From AP-15 sp963702685 (GTDB lineage Bacteria; Pseudomonadota; Alphaproteobacteria; ATCC43930; CGMCC-115725): a stretch of DNA of 64,000 nt. Positions 45,244 through 53,519 of this stretch are shown in pieces (the stretch's first letter is position 1; each line of letters starts with the position of its first letter). A program made the position numbers and the translations under genes. The notes beneath the pieces are model-generated. The model saw nothing but the letters and a program-made list of their open reading frames with translations, was not told where the DNA came from and did no database searches. The stretch is from contig CAVPDQ010000020.1 in assembly GCA_963702685.1 (NCBI GenBank), positions 248,001 to 312,000 on the forward strand, written 5' to 3'.

Positions 45244-45278
45244 GATGCAGGGATGACGATCGCGCCAGCTTCGGCCGG

Positions 45279-45590
45279 CTAGACCTTAACCTCGCTGATC
45301 TGGATCATCGGCTCGATGTCCGTGTAGTTCGGGACGTCGGCCATGATGCTTTGCGCATGCGGACCAAAGGCGGTCGCGAACGCCTCGGCCGTGTCGAAAT
45401 AAAGATGGCCCATGGCGGCGTAGGCGGGCGGCGAGCCCGGTGTCGCCCCGCCGAGGCCCTGCTCTACCGCCACGCTCTTGCATGCGGCGCCGAGCTTTTG
45501 CTGCACCATCGGGATGTGGCTCTTGCAGTAGTAATCCATGTCGAACTTGCTGCCGTCCCGGCTCGGATAAAGGACGCTGACCTTGATCAT
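45279..45590 (-). CDS. EthD-domain dimeric alpha-beta barrel protein
   Basis: The 103-residue EthD-type protein has KVSVLYPSRDG, YYCKSHIPMVQQKLG and GHLYFDTAEAFATAFG. The fold is a ferredoxin-like dimeric barrel used in small-molecule degradation; EthD itself supports ether breakdown with a P450. AGGAGATCGG precedes the ATG. It stands alone between two repeats. Confidence 0.85.
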   Translation of the reverse strand: MIKVSVLYPSRDGSKFDMDYYCKSHIPMVQQKLGAACKSVAVEQGLGGATPGSPPAYAAMGHLYFDTAEAFATAFGPHAQSIMADVPNYTDIEPMIQISEVKV

Positions 45591-45687
45591 TCCGATCTCC
45601 TGCCTTGAAGCGTGATCCCGCTGGTTCGAGGACCGACCGGAGCCAGTATCGGTCGCCGACCGTTGCTCCGGCAAGGAGCCGATCGGA

Positions 45688-47201
45688 TCAGTGCTGCGCC
45701 GCGGCGCGTTCGAGGTTGAGCGCGAGGAGGCGGGCCAGCGCTTCCTCTTCGGCGATCTCGGCGGGCCAGCCATAGGCCGCCGCGACCGCCGCGTCGAGGG
45801 CGCGATGGGCGTCGCCGAGCCAGGCCGGCCGCTCGTTGTAAAGATTGGTCAGGGTGCGCTTTTTGAGCACCGCCGCCGCCCTTTGATCGACCGGCAGGAT
45901 GCGGTCGGGATACCCCGCCACCACCTCCGCCTCTCGCCGCACGAGATCGGGCGGCTTCAGCCACGCCTCGCGCAATTCGTCGAGCCGCCGCGCCGCCGCG
46001 GCGATCGCCACCGCCCGCGGAGCCGCGCGCGAAAGTCGCCATAAAGGCCGCGCGCCGCGGCCAGCAGCCGCTGCTGCTCCGCCGGGCTGCGCGCCCGCCC
46101 GCGGCGCTCGTCGAGCGCCCTGATCTCCGCCTTGAGCGCGTCCCATTCGCGGCGCAATGGCGCCACCACCACCGGCTCGATGATCTTCAAGATCGTCGCC
46201 TCGTCGGTGTAGTGGATGCCGACGCCGCGATCGGCGGCGGGAGCGCTGAAGAGGTGCGGCTGCGCGTCGCCGCCGCCGTCGGGGGCGTCGAACAGGCTCG
46301 CCATCTCGGCGCGCTTTTTGTCGTCGAGACCGCTCTCGAACAAGGTCCCGAAAATCGCCGGGTCGATCGCCTTCCAATCGAGCCGCGCCGCGCCCAAGAG
46401 GTCGCGGACCGCGCCGATGCCGAGCGGCAGCACGTCGTCGTCGTCGAACAGGCCGCCGTTGAACCAGGGGATCGCGACCGCGCCGAAACGGCCGTTGCGG
46501 TTTGCCATCGCGCGAAACAAATCGCGCAGCATCGGCGCGAAATCGTCCGGGCGCTTCGCCCCCTCGTCGAGGATCGAGGCGAACACCCGGTCGGGCAGCA
46601 GCTCGATGTCCTCGGCAAAGAGACAGAAAACCAGCTTGTTGATGAAATGCGCGACCCGGCGCTCGTCGTATTGCCGGCGCAGCCCGACGGCGATGTTGGC
46701 GAAGCTCGCCGCGGCCTCGGCCGTGACGCTCTCGCGCGTTCGGGTGGGCAGCAGGCGCTCCGGGTGGAGAAAGCAGTTGCGCAAGAGCTCGCGCGCCTCG
46801 ACCGAGCGCAGCTCGGCCAGCTGGATCACATGCTGCTGCGCGATCGCATTGGTGAAATTCGTGTGCACACGAATTTCCTGCATGTCGGAGACGATCAGGA
46901 GCGGCGGGTTCTCCAGCGCATCGGCGTATTGCTTGAGCTGGGCATAGGCATCGACGAGGTTGCGACGGCTGCCCTTGTATTCCCAGGCGAAGCATTGCCG
47001 CTTCCAGACATCGGCAAAGCCCATGCTGTCGCCGATCTTCCGCGTCGCCTTCTCAAAGGTGTATTCGCTGCCGTGCCGGTCCACATCCTGCGGCTTCGGC
47101 ACATCGAGCAGCGCGCACAGATCGAGAAAATGCTCCTGCGCGGCCGAGCGCTCGGAGCGGGTCGTCCCGCGCCACTTGGCGATGAATTCTTCCGGCGACA
47201 T
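45688..47201 (-). pseudogene. MmeI-like DNA methyltransferase/restriction protein with its catalytic core deleted
   Basis: Residues 1-345 or so match the N-terminal and helical spacer region of large single-chain class I DNA methyltransferase proteins (MSPEEFIAKWRG, FLDLCALLDVPKP, the spacer ending near LYGDFRARLRG). The next frame holds only their extreme C-terminus (AWLKPPDLVRREAEVV, LTNLYNERPAWLGDAH). The SAM-binding motif (DPACGSGNF-type) and NPPF catalytic motif that should lie between are absent. The junction is near 46035-46050 and also shifts frame. About 1.3-1.6 kb appears lost compared with the family. The product cannot methylate DNA. Confidence 0.8.
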
Positions 47202-47261
47202 TTCGCGCGAATATTGCGCGCTCGGCCGTCCTGCCGGAAGCGGTCTCGCAGCCCGCCGGCC

Positions 47262-47435
47262 TTTAGAGCGGTTTTCGACCGGGTCGACGCACTCGGCGAC
47301 GCATCACCCCCACCCCGCCCGCCCCCATCGAGGGGGCGGGAGCACCAATAGGAGCGCTGATAAAGGCCCTCCCCCTGGATGGGGGAGGGTTTGGGAGGGG
47401 GTGAGCGCGGTGCAATTTGATCGGAAACCGCTTTA
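47262..47435. repeat. palindromic element C
   Basis: The left end ttagAGCGGTTTTCGA and the reversed right end ctaAAGCGGTTTCCGA are imperfect inverted repeats; the interior has C-rich then G-rich hairpins (ccctccccctggatggggg). The CoA-transferase stop codon (47433-47435) is formed by the right end of the element. No coding content. Confidence 0.65.
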
Positions 47436-48635
47436 GCCGATCGTGCCGGCGTCGCGCAGCGCGCCGATTTCGCCATCGCCGTAGCCCATCTCGCGCAGGA
47501 TTTCCTCGCTGTGCTGGCCGACCGCAGGGGCCGGGCGGGGCGGGAGCTTTTCTTCGCCGTCGATCCACAGCGGGCTGTTGACGGTCAAGGAGCTGCCGTC
47601 GGTGAACGGCACCAGGGCGCGGCTCGCCAGGATCTGGTCGTCGGCATGGATCTCGTCCATATCGGCGACAACGCCGAAAATCAGCCCGGCCTCGTCGAGA
47701 ATGCGGCGCCATTCGGCCTGGTCGCGGCTCATAAACACCTCGTCGAGGATCGGGATCAAGAGCCGCACATGCTCCTCGCGCAGCGCGTGCGTGGCAAAGC
47801 GCGGGTCGTCGAGGGCGCGCGAAGGAATGCACGCCTTGAATTTTTCCCAGCGCCATTCGTCGGCGGCGATCGACAACAAGAGCCAGCGATTGTCGCGACA
47901 GCGGTAATGGAGGCGCAGCGCGTTGACGCCGCGCTCGCGCGGCGGCTGCGGCACGACCTTCTCGCCGCAGAGTGCCGCCTGCACCGAGCAGCCGTTCGCC
48001 CAGAGCCCGTTCGCCAGCAAGGACGAGCCGACATAAGCGCCCTTGCCGGTGCGCTCGCGCCGATAGAGTGCGGTAACGATCGCACCATAGGTGCCCATCG
48101 CCGAGGGGTGGTCCCCCATCCCAGGGAGGGAGCGCGCGGGGGAGGCTTCCTCGCCGGCGCGCACCAGATGCATCAGCCCCGAGCGCGCCCACCATGCGGT
48201 CGCGTCGAAGCCCGGCTTGTCGGCCTCGGGGCCGGTCTCGCCATAGCCGGTGAACGAGGCATAGATCAGGCGGGGATTGAGCGGCGCCAGCACCTCATAG
48301 GTGATGCCGAGGCGGCGGCGCACCGGCGGCGGATAGTTGGTGATAAAGACGTCCGTCCCTTCGACCAGCCGGCGCAGCACCGCCTGCCCCTCTGCTTGGC
48401 GCAGATCGAGCGCCAGGCTGCGCTTGTTGCGGCCGTCGAGGACAAAGCCCGGATTGCCGGCGAGGCCCGGCCCGTTGGGCGGCGTCGCCCGGCGGCGATA
48501 TGGGTCGCCGGCACCCGGCGGCTCGATCTTGATCACCGCGGCGCCAAAATCCGACATGACAGTCGCCGCCGCCGGACCGGCGATAAAGCTGGCGCAATCG
48601 ATGACCTTCAGCCCGTCGAAGACACGCTCGCTCAT
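47433..48635 (-). CDS. CaiB/BaiF-family (class III) CoA transferase
   Basis: The 400-residue enzyme moves CoA between carboxylic acids through an enzyme-bound aspartyl intermediate. Family blocks are GLKVIDCASFIAGPAAA, FGAAVIKIEPPGAGDPYR, NKRSLALDL and the catalytic Asp in LPGMGDHPSAMG (near residue 177). Start ATG 48635 has GGGAGA at proper spacing; ATG 48641 is two codons earlier. It is divergent from a secreted protein gene. The substrate is unknown. Confidence 0.92.
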   Translation of the reverse strand: MSERVFDGLKVIDCASFIAGPAAATVMSDFGAAVIKIEPPGAGDPYRRRATPPNGPGLAGNPGFVLDGRNKRSLALDLRQAEGQAVLRRLVEGTDVFITNYPPPVRRRLGITYEVLAPLNPRLIYASFTGYGETGPEADKPGFDATAWWARSGLMHLVRAGEEASPARSLPGMGDHPSAMGTYGAIVTALYRRERTGKGAYVGSSLLANGLWANGCSVQAALCGEKVVPQPPRERGVNALRLHYRCRDNRWLLLSIAADEWRWEKFKACIPSRALDDPRFATHALREEHVRLLIPILDEVFMSRDQAEWRRILDEAGLIFGVVADMDEIHADDQILASRALVPFTDGSSLTVNSPLWIDGEEKLPPRPAPAVGQHSEEILREMGYGDGEIGALRDAGTIG

Positions 48636-48853
48636 CGGCATCTCCCGGCGATGTCGGAAAAGGCGAAGCGGAACGCGTCGCCGTCGGGTCCGGCACGGCT
48701 GGACGCGTGCCGGAGAAGAGGATCGGAGCATCGGCGCGAGCGGTCAACACCGGCGCGGGTTGGAATAACCGCACCCCCCGAGCCGTCCTTGAGAGGTACG
48801 GCCGTGCGGGATCGAGGTTGGTCGGGTCCGGCTCGGCTCTCGGGAGGCAGGTC

Positions 48854-49429
48854 ATGCCGGGATCGAGCATCAGGCGGTGGCTGCGCGGCTTTGCGATGGC
48901 GGGTGCGGTCGCGGCGACCGCCATTTTCACCATGGGCGCGACCGGCACCTCGGCTCGGGCACAGAATTACAACCCGTACTGCTATTCCCCGTATTTCAAT
49001 CCCTACTATTGCCCTTCTTATCCAGCCTATTATCCCGCTTTCGGACCCCCCGTCGCGTTCGGGCCGGGGTTCAGCGCGGTGCGGTTCAACTTCTTCTTCG
49101 GCCACCCGTTCTTTCACAATGGCTTCTTTTTCCGTCACCCGTTTTTTAGAAACGGCTTCTTTTTCCGCCATCCGTTTTTTAGACACAACTTCAATTCCGT
49201 ACGCAACGTGAACAATATCAGGAACGTCAACAACATCAGGAACGTCAACAACGTTGGCGCGCGCGGCGGCATGCCCGGCGGCCGCGGGCCGGGCATGGGC
49301 GGCTTCCGCGGCGGCGGGCCGGGCATGGGTGGTTTCCGCGGTGGTGGCATGGGTGGCTTCCATGGCGGCATGGGCATGGGCGGCGGCTTCCGCGGCGGCG
49401 GGATGGGCGGCGGCCGGGCTCGCGGCTAA
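48854..49429 (+). CDS. exported low-complexity protein (HPFF and Gly-rich repeats)
   Basis: The 191-residue secreted protein has a signal peptide (WLRGFAMAGAVAATAIF, cleavage near SARAQ), then a Tyr/Pro/Cys region (NPYCYSPYFNPYYCPSYP). Next come three FFF(R/G)HPFF.(H)NG repeats, three RNVNNI repeats and a C-terminal GPGMGGFRGG-type glycine/methionine/arginine tail. GGGAGGCAG precedes the ATG. The composition resembles structural or matrix proteins. The TAA lies in the terminal repeat of element B. Function unknown. Confidence 0.75.
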   Translation: MPGSSIRRWLRGFAMAGAVAATAIFTMGATGTSARAQNYNPYCYSPYFNPYYCPSYPAYYPAFGPPVAFGPGFSAVRFNFFFGHPFFHNGFFFRHPFFRNGFFFRHPFFRHNFNSVRNVNNIRNVNNIRNVNNVGARGGMPGGRGPGMGGFRGGGPGMGGFRGGGMGGFHGGMGMGGGFRGGGMGGGRARG

Positions 49430-49650
49430 AGCATGATCCGATCAGGTAGAGCCCCCCTCACCCTCCTCGGGCTCGACCCGAGGATTCGGGTAAGGCTCGG
49501 CGGAGTTTATCCTCGGGCCGGCCTCCGGCCGGACCCGTAGGCCTCGCCAACCCTTCGCAACCCTCTCCCCCCAATTGGGGCCAATTGGGGGGAGAGGGAA
49601 GGGTGAGGGGGGCTGACGGGCTGATGCAACCTGATCGGATCTTGCTCTAA
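49427..49650. mobile_element. palindromic element B, copy 1 (long form)
   Basis: The ends taaAGCATGATCCGATCAGGT and ACCTGATCGGATCTTGCTctaa are inverted repeats. Inside are cccctcaccctcctcggg with its counterpart agggtgagggggg, and ccctctcccccc with ggggggagaggg. Compared with copy 2 it has an extra inner palindrome (about 49500-49548, centred on gggccggcctccggccgg). The 120 bases from here to the next gene stop hold nothing recognisable. Confidence 0.7.
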
Positions 49651-49770
49651 GCGCTCCTCCGGCTGAGCGCTCGGGCGAGGGCAGACGAGATCGTGCCATC
49701 CCGATCGCTTCCGCCCGGCGACGCGCAGGGTGCGGCGCTCGACCCGCCCGCCGTCCCGTCGCGGCCCTTA

Positions 49771-50622
49771 TTAGGGAATCAGGCGGTAAGCGGCGCCGTC
49801 GGGGACGACATGGCCGGCGGTGCGGCCGGCGAAATGCGTGCCGATGACCAGGGTCGGGGCATCGGCGAGCCCGGCCAGCATTTGCCGGCGCGTCCGGTGC
49901 GCCGCGGCCGGATCGCTATCGGCGGTCGACGACCAGTCGGGCCGCGCGATCTGGCAAGGGTGATGGATAAAATCGCCGGTGATCAGCGCCGCCTCGCCCG
50001 CCGATGCGATCGCTACGCTGACATGGCCGGGCGTATGGCCCGGGGTCGGGACGAGGCTCACTTCGTCGCAAAGCCGGTGGTCGGTTTCGACCGGATCGAC
50101 GAGGCCGGCATCACGGACCGGCGCCACCGAATCGGCGAACACCGCCTTCATGTCCTCGCGCTGCTGCTGCGCCTGCCAATGCTCGAGCTCGACCCGGCCC
50201 ATCAAATAGCGCGCATTGGGGAAGGTCGGGACCCATCGGCCATCGACCAGCATCGTGTTCCAGCCGACGTGATCGACATGGAGATGGGTGCACAAGACCG
50301 TGTCGATCGTCTCGCGCGGATAGCCAGCCGCGGCGAGGTCGGCGAGAAACCGGGTCTGAAGGCGGTTCCACGTCGGGATGCGGCGGCCTTGCTTGTCGTT
50401 GCCGAGGCAGGTATCGACGATGATCCGGCGCTGCGGCGTTTCGACGACGAGGGCGTGGATGCTCATCTTGAGCCGGCCGCGCTCGTCGGCAAAATCGGGC
50501 CGCAGCCATTCGATCGGCAGGATTTCCTCGTATGTCGCCTGCGGCAGCAAAAACCGACTGCCGCCGGTGGCTTCGAGCTCGACGATCTTGGTCACCCTAA
50601 CCCGCCCGACCCGCCACTCCAT
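49771..50622 (-). CDS. MBL-fold metallo-hydrolase
   Basis: The 283-residue metallo-beta-lactamase-fold enzyme has the two-metal motif THLHVDHVGWN (HxHxDH), a second His in TPGHTPGHVSV, a bridging Asp in ITGDFIHHP and a last His in IGTHFAGR. It is similar to lactonase and quorum-quenching-like members, but the substrate is not deducible. It starts with ATG 50622, with weak upstream complementarity. It is followed on the same strand by nothing within 120 bases. Confidence 0.9.
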   Translation of the reverse strand: MEWRVGRVRVTKIVELEATGGSRFLLPQATYEEILPIEWLRPDFADERGRLKMSIHALVVETPQRRIIVDTCLGNDKQGRRIPTWNRLQTRFLADLAAAGYPRETIDTVLCTHLHVDHVGWNTMLVDGRWVPTFPNARYLMGRVELEHWQAQQQREDMKAVFADSVAPVRDAGLVDPVETDHRLCDEVSLVPTPGHTPGHVSVAIASAGEAALITGDFIHHPCQIARPDWSSTADSDPAAAHRTRRQMLAGLADAPTLVIGTHFAGRTAGHVVPDGAAYRLIP

Positions 50623-50665
50623 GGCTCACTCTCTCACCGCAAGCTCTAAAATGGTTGCGTCCCGA

Positions 50666-51871
50666 CTACTCCGCGGCGTGCTGCCTCGCCGTCGGTGTGG
50701 GGGTCGCGGCCGGGAGGCGGGGAAGGACTTCCTTGGCCATCAGGCGGATGCCTTTTTCGGCCTCGCGGTGGTCGAGGAAGCCGGAGCGGCCGATAAAGAT
50801 CAAATGGGCGAAGCCGCCGACCTTGTCGTAGATGTCCATGATCTGGCGATGGACCGTGTCGGGGTTGCCGGCGACGAGGATGCCGCGGGCGATCGCTTCT
50901 TCGGCGGTGATGCCGATCAGGCTCTGACCCGGCCGGATGCTGGCTTGGCCTCCGGGCCGCGGCTGGGTGCGCCAGCTCTGCGCCGCCGCCTCGGGCGCCA
51001 TCCGGCCCGGCAGCAGCTTCGACATTTGCGGCGATTGCTTCAAGCTGGTGTTGAGAAACCACAAGAGCTTGCTGCCGACCCTCACCCCCTCCTCGTCGGT
51101 ATCGCCGACATAGCAGAGTGCCGCATAGGCGAATTTGTCGGTGCCGGGTGCGGACAGGCCGGCTTCGCGGCGGGCGGCGCGATAGGCGTCGAAGGCGCGC
51201 TTCGAAGCCTCGGGGCCGCGCAGGACGAGCGCGTTGACCATGCCGCGCCGGCCCAGCTCGGCCGAGGTTTCGGGGTCGCCGGTCGCGGCCCAGAACGGCG
51301 GGTGCGGGCGCTGATAGGGCGGCGGCCAGATGTTGACGTGGCGATGGGTGTAGTGCTTGCCCTCCCAGCTGAACGGCCCCTCATGCGAGGTCAGCGTCTT
51401 CTGAATGAGGTCGATCGCCTCCCAAAAGCGCGCGACATAGCCGACCGGGTTGGCGTTCCCCGACACCATCTCGCTGTCGCCCGATTTGACAAAGCCGATT
51501 TCGAGCCGGCCGCGCGAGATCACATCGGCGGTGGCATATTCCTCGGCGATGCGGACCGGGTCGGGGCGCACCGTGATCAACGTGCCGAGGCTCAGGATGC
51601 GGACTTTTTTGGTTTGGCGCGCGAGGATGCCGAGGATCATCGGGCTCGCGCCATAAAGGCTGTTGATGCCGGCATGGTGCTCGATCGAGACGACGTTGAT
51701 GCCGAGCTCGTCGCACAACAGGTGCTCGTCGAGGCATTCCTCGAACAAATCCGCCGAGATCTTCGGGTCGCAATATCTGTTCGGCAGGCTCGCCCGCACC
51801 GAGGGGGCATTATCGAGCACGTCCTGCGGCACAAACGGGTAGACGTTTTCGCAGTGATACCAAGCCTGCAC
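50666..51871 (-). CDS. LLM-class flavin-dependent monooxygenase
   Basis: The 401-residue luciferase-like TIM-barrel oxidoreductase has NVVSIEHHAGINSLYG, SRGRLEIGFVKSGDSEM and the C-terminal barrel block AGNPDTVHRQIMDIYD. It is likely FMN- or F420-dependent. I chose GTG 51871 because AGGAGAGCC lies just upstream, whereas the ATG at 51931 gives a 20-residue Arg-rich extension. It may share a promoter region with the toxin-antitoxin pair on the opposite strand. Confidence 0.88.
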   Translation of the reverse strand: MQAWYHCENVYPFVPQDVLDNAPSVRASLPNRYCDPKISADLFEECLDEHLLCDELGINVVSIEHHAGINSLYGASPMILGILARQTKKVRILSLGTLITVRPDPVRIAEEYATADVISRGRLEIGFVKSGDSEMVSGNANPVGYVARFWEAIDLIQKTLTSHEGPFSWEGKHYTHRHVNIWPPPYQRPHPPFWAATGDPETSAELGRRGMVNALVLRGPEASKRAFDAYRAARREAGLSAPGTDKFAYAALCYVGDTDEEGVRVGSKLLWFLNTSLKQSPQMSKLLPGRMAPEAAAQSWRTQPRPGGQASIRPGQSLIGITAEEAIARGILVAGNPDTVHRQIMDIYDKVGGFAHLIFIGRSGFLDHREAEKGIRLMAKEVLPRLPAATPTPTARQHAAE

Positions 51872-51999
51872 GCCGGCTCTCCTATCTCGGTCGGGATGCG
51901 CAATCTTCGGCCATCCCCCAACATGCCGCAAGGCTGGTTTCAGGTACGATATTTTTGCGTTACATTATATGCAGCGATGTTGTGACACATGGCGGGATT

Positions 52000-52317
52000 A
52001 TGCCTCAAACCTCCGCTGAAACTGTCACCTTTCGGATTGATCCCGACTTGAAGGCCGCTCTCGCCGAGCTTGCCGAAGCTGAATCGAAGCCTGTCGGCGC
52101 GCTGATGCGGGAGCTGGTCCGCGAGCGCGTCGCGCAACAGCGGCGCCGCGCATTCGAGACCGAGGCGCGCCGACAATCGCGCCTGATCGCCGCGGCGGCA
52201 CGGGACCCGGACAGCGACGAGGCAGCCGTCATGCGGGAATTGGAGGCCAATTTCGACGAGCTTGCCCGCGAGCTCGACGACCGCGAGGCGAGCGCCGACA
52301 AGCAGCATCGCCGGTGA
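52000..52317 (+). CDS. ribbon-helix-helix-type antitoxin
   Basis: The 105-residue protein has an N-terminal ribbon (VTFRIDPDLKAALAELAEAE) and helices typical of ribbon-helix-helix DNA-binding antitoxins. A highly charged helical C-terminus (VMRELEANFDELARELDD) could wrap the toxin. The ATG at 52000 is favoured over 51955. Its stop overlaps the MazF-type start by one base. The AT-rich upstream run (ttgcgttacattatatgc) is a likely promoter. Confidence 0.8.
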   Translation: MPQTSAETVTFRIDPDLKAALAELAEAESKPVGALMRELVRERVAQQRRRAFETEARRQSRLIAAAARDPDSDEAAVMRELEANFDELARELDDREASADKQHRR

Positions 52318-52646
52318 TGGACGTAAGCCGCGGTGATCTCGTCACCGCCGTTTTCTCCGGTGCCTATGGCAAGCCACGGCCAGCACTCGTCGTGCAAAGC
52401 GATACCTTCGCCGAAATCCCCTTGGTGACCGTTCTACCCCTGACCACCCATCTGCAGCCCGCGCCGCTCATTCGGATAACGGTCGAGGCCAGCGGGGAAA
52501 ACGGGCTCGAACGGCGCTCCCAGATCATGATCGACAAGGCAGCTACAGTGCCGCGCTCGAAAATCGGACAGCGCCTCGGTTCGATAGACGCGGCCACAAT
52601 GGACGGGGTCAGCCGCGCCTTGGGAAGGTTCCTCGGGATCAACTGA
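52317..52646 (+). CDS. MazF/PemK-type growth inhibitor toxin
   Basis: The 109-residue toxin of the MazF/CcdB-like SH3-barrel family has SRGDLVTAVFSGAYGKPRPALVVQ (start of the barrel), PLTTHLQPAPLIRI and QIMIDKAATVPRSKIGQ. MazF toxins cleave mRNA or tRNA at short sequences. Start is ATG 52317 or GTG 52314. It forms a coupled operon with the antitoxin and appears intact. Confidence 0.87.
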   Translation: MDVSRGDLVTAVFSGAYGKPRPALVVQSDTFAEIPLVTVLPLTTHLQPAPLIRITVEASGENGLERRSQIMIDKAATVPRSKIGQRLGSIDAATMDGVSRALGRFLGIN

Positions 52647-52647
52647 C

Positions 52648-53424
52648 TTATTCTGCGAGGAACCGCCGGACCCGCTCGGCGAAGAGCTCGGGCTGCTCGA
52701 TCTCGGGATGGTGGGCGGCGCGCTCGATCAGCTCAAAGCGCGCATTCGGGATCAGCCCGGCATAGGCGCGCCCGTAATCGGGGGTCACGATGCCATCGGA
52801 GGCGCCCCACAGCACCAGGGTCGGCACCTTGATCCGGCCGAGCCAGCGCGGCAATTGCGGATTGTACATATAGGGGTGCCAGGCATAGAGGCAGAGCGCC
52901 TCGCGGTTGCGCGCCAAGGTAACGAGAGCCTCGTCCGACATCGCGTTGTAATCGGGCGCGAAGCGGTCGGGGTCGTGCCAGCTGGCGCGGCGCACCTCGT
53001 CGGGCGAGCGGTTGAAGATGTCGAGGATATCGGGCGTTTCGCGGTCGCCGATCTTGATCCCGAGCGGATCGACCAGGATCAGCCGGTCGAGCCGATGGCA
53101 GCACGCGGCGGCGATTTCCGCAGCGAGCCAGCCGCCGAACGAAAAGCCGACCAGCGTCGTCTCGTCGCCGGGCAACGCATCGAGCGCCGCCAGATAGAGA
53201 TGCACGAGATCGTAAACGGTGTCGAAATCCTCCGGCCGCGGCGAATGGCCGAAGCCGGGCGCCGATGGCGCGATGACCTCGCCGTGCCGGGCGAGAAGGT
53301 CGAGAAACGGCGCCTCGGCATCGATCGTGTCAAAGCCGTGCAGCAGCAGCATCGGCCGCCCCCGCCCGCGGCGCACCACCTCCAGCTCGATCCCGGCAAC
53401 TGTCATCCTGTTCTCATCCGCCAT
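52648..53424 (-). CDS. alpha/beta hydrolase
   Basis: The 258-residue hydrolase has LLLHGFDTIDAEAPF (oxyanion hole), nucleophile elbow GFSFGG (Ser near 96), catalytic Asp in WGASDGIV and His in RAAHHPEIEQP. It has no signal peptide. Several starts are in frame (53451, 53424, 53406); 53424 has GGAGAG at proper spacing. Its stop is 1 base past the toxin stop on the other strand, a tight convergent pair. Substrate unknown. Confidence 0.86.
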   Translation of the reverse strand: MADENRMTVAGIELEVVRRGRGRPMLLLHGFDTIDAEAPFLDLLARHGEVIAPSAPGFGHSPRPEDFDTVYDLVHLYLAALDALPGDETTLVGFSFGGWLAAEIAAACCHRLDRLILVDPLGIKIGDRETPDILDIFNRSPDEVRRASWHDPDRFAPDYNAMSDEALVTLARNREALCLYAWHPYMYNPQLPRWLGRIKVPTLVLWGASDGIVTPDYGRAYAGLIPNARFELIERAAHHPEIEQPELFAERVRRFLAE

Positions 53425-53519
53425 CATGCTCTCCGCCCGCGCTGCCGCCATACTAGCGTCGATCGACACTTTTCCGGAATGCTTTGCGGGTCGCGTTGTT
53501 GCCGCAGCGTCGCCAACCC

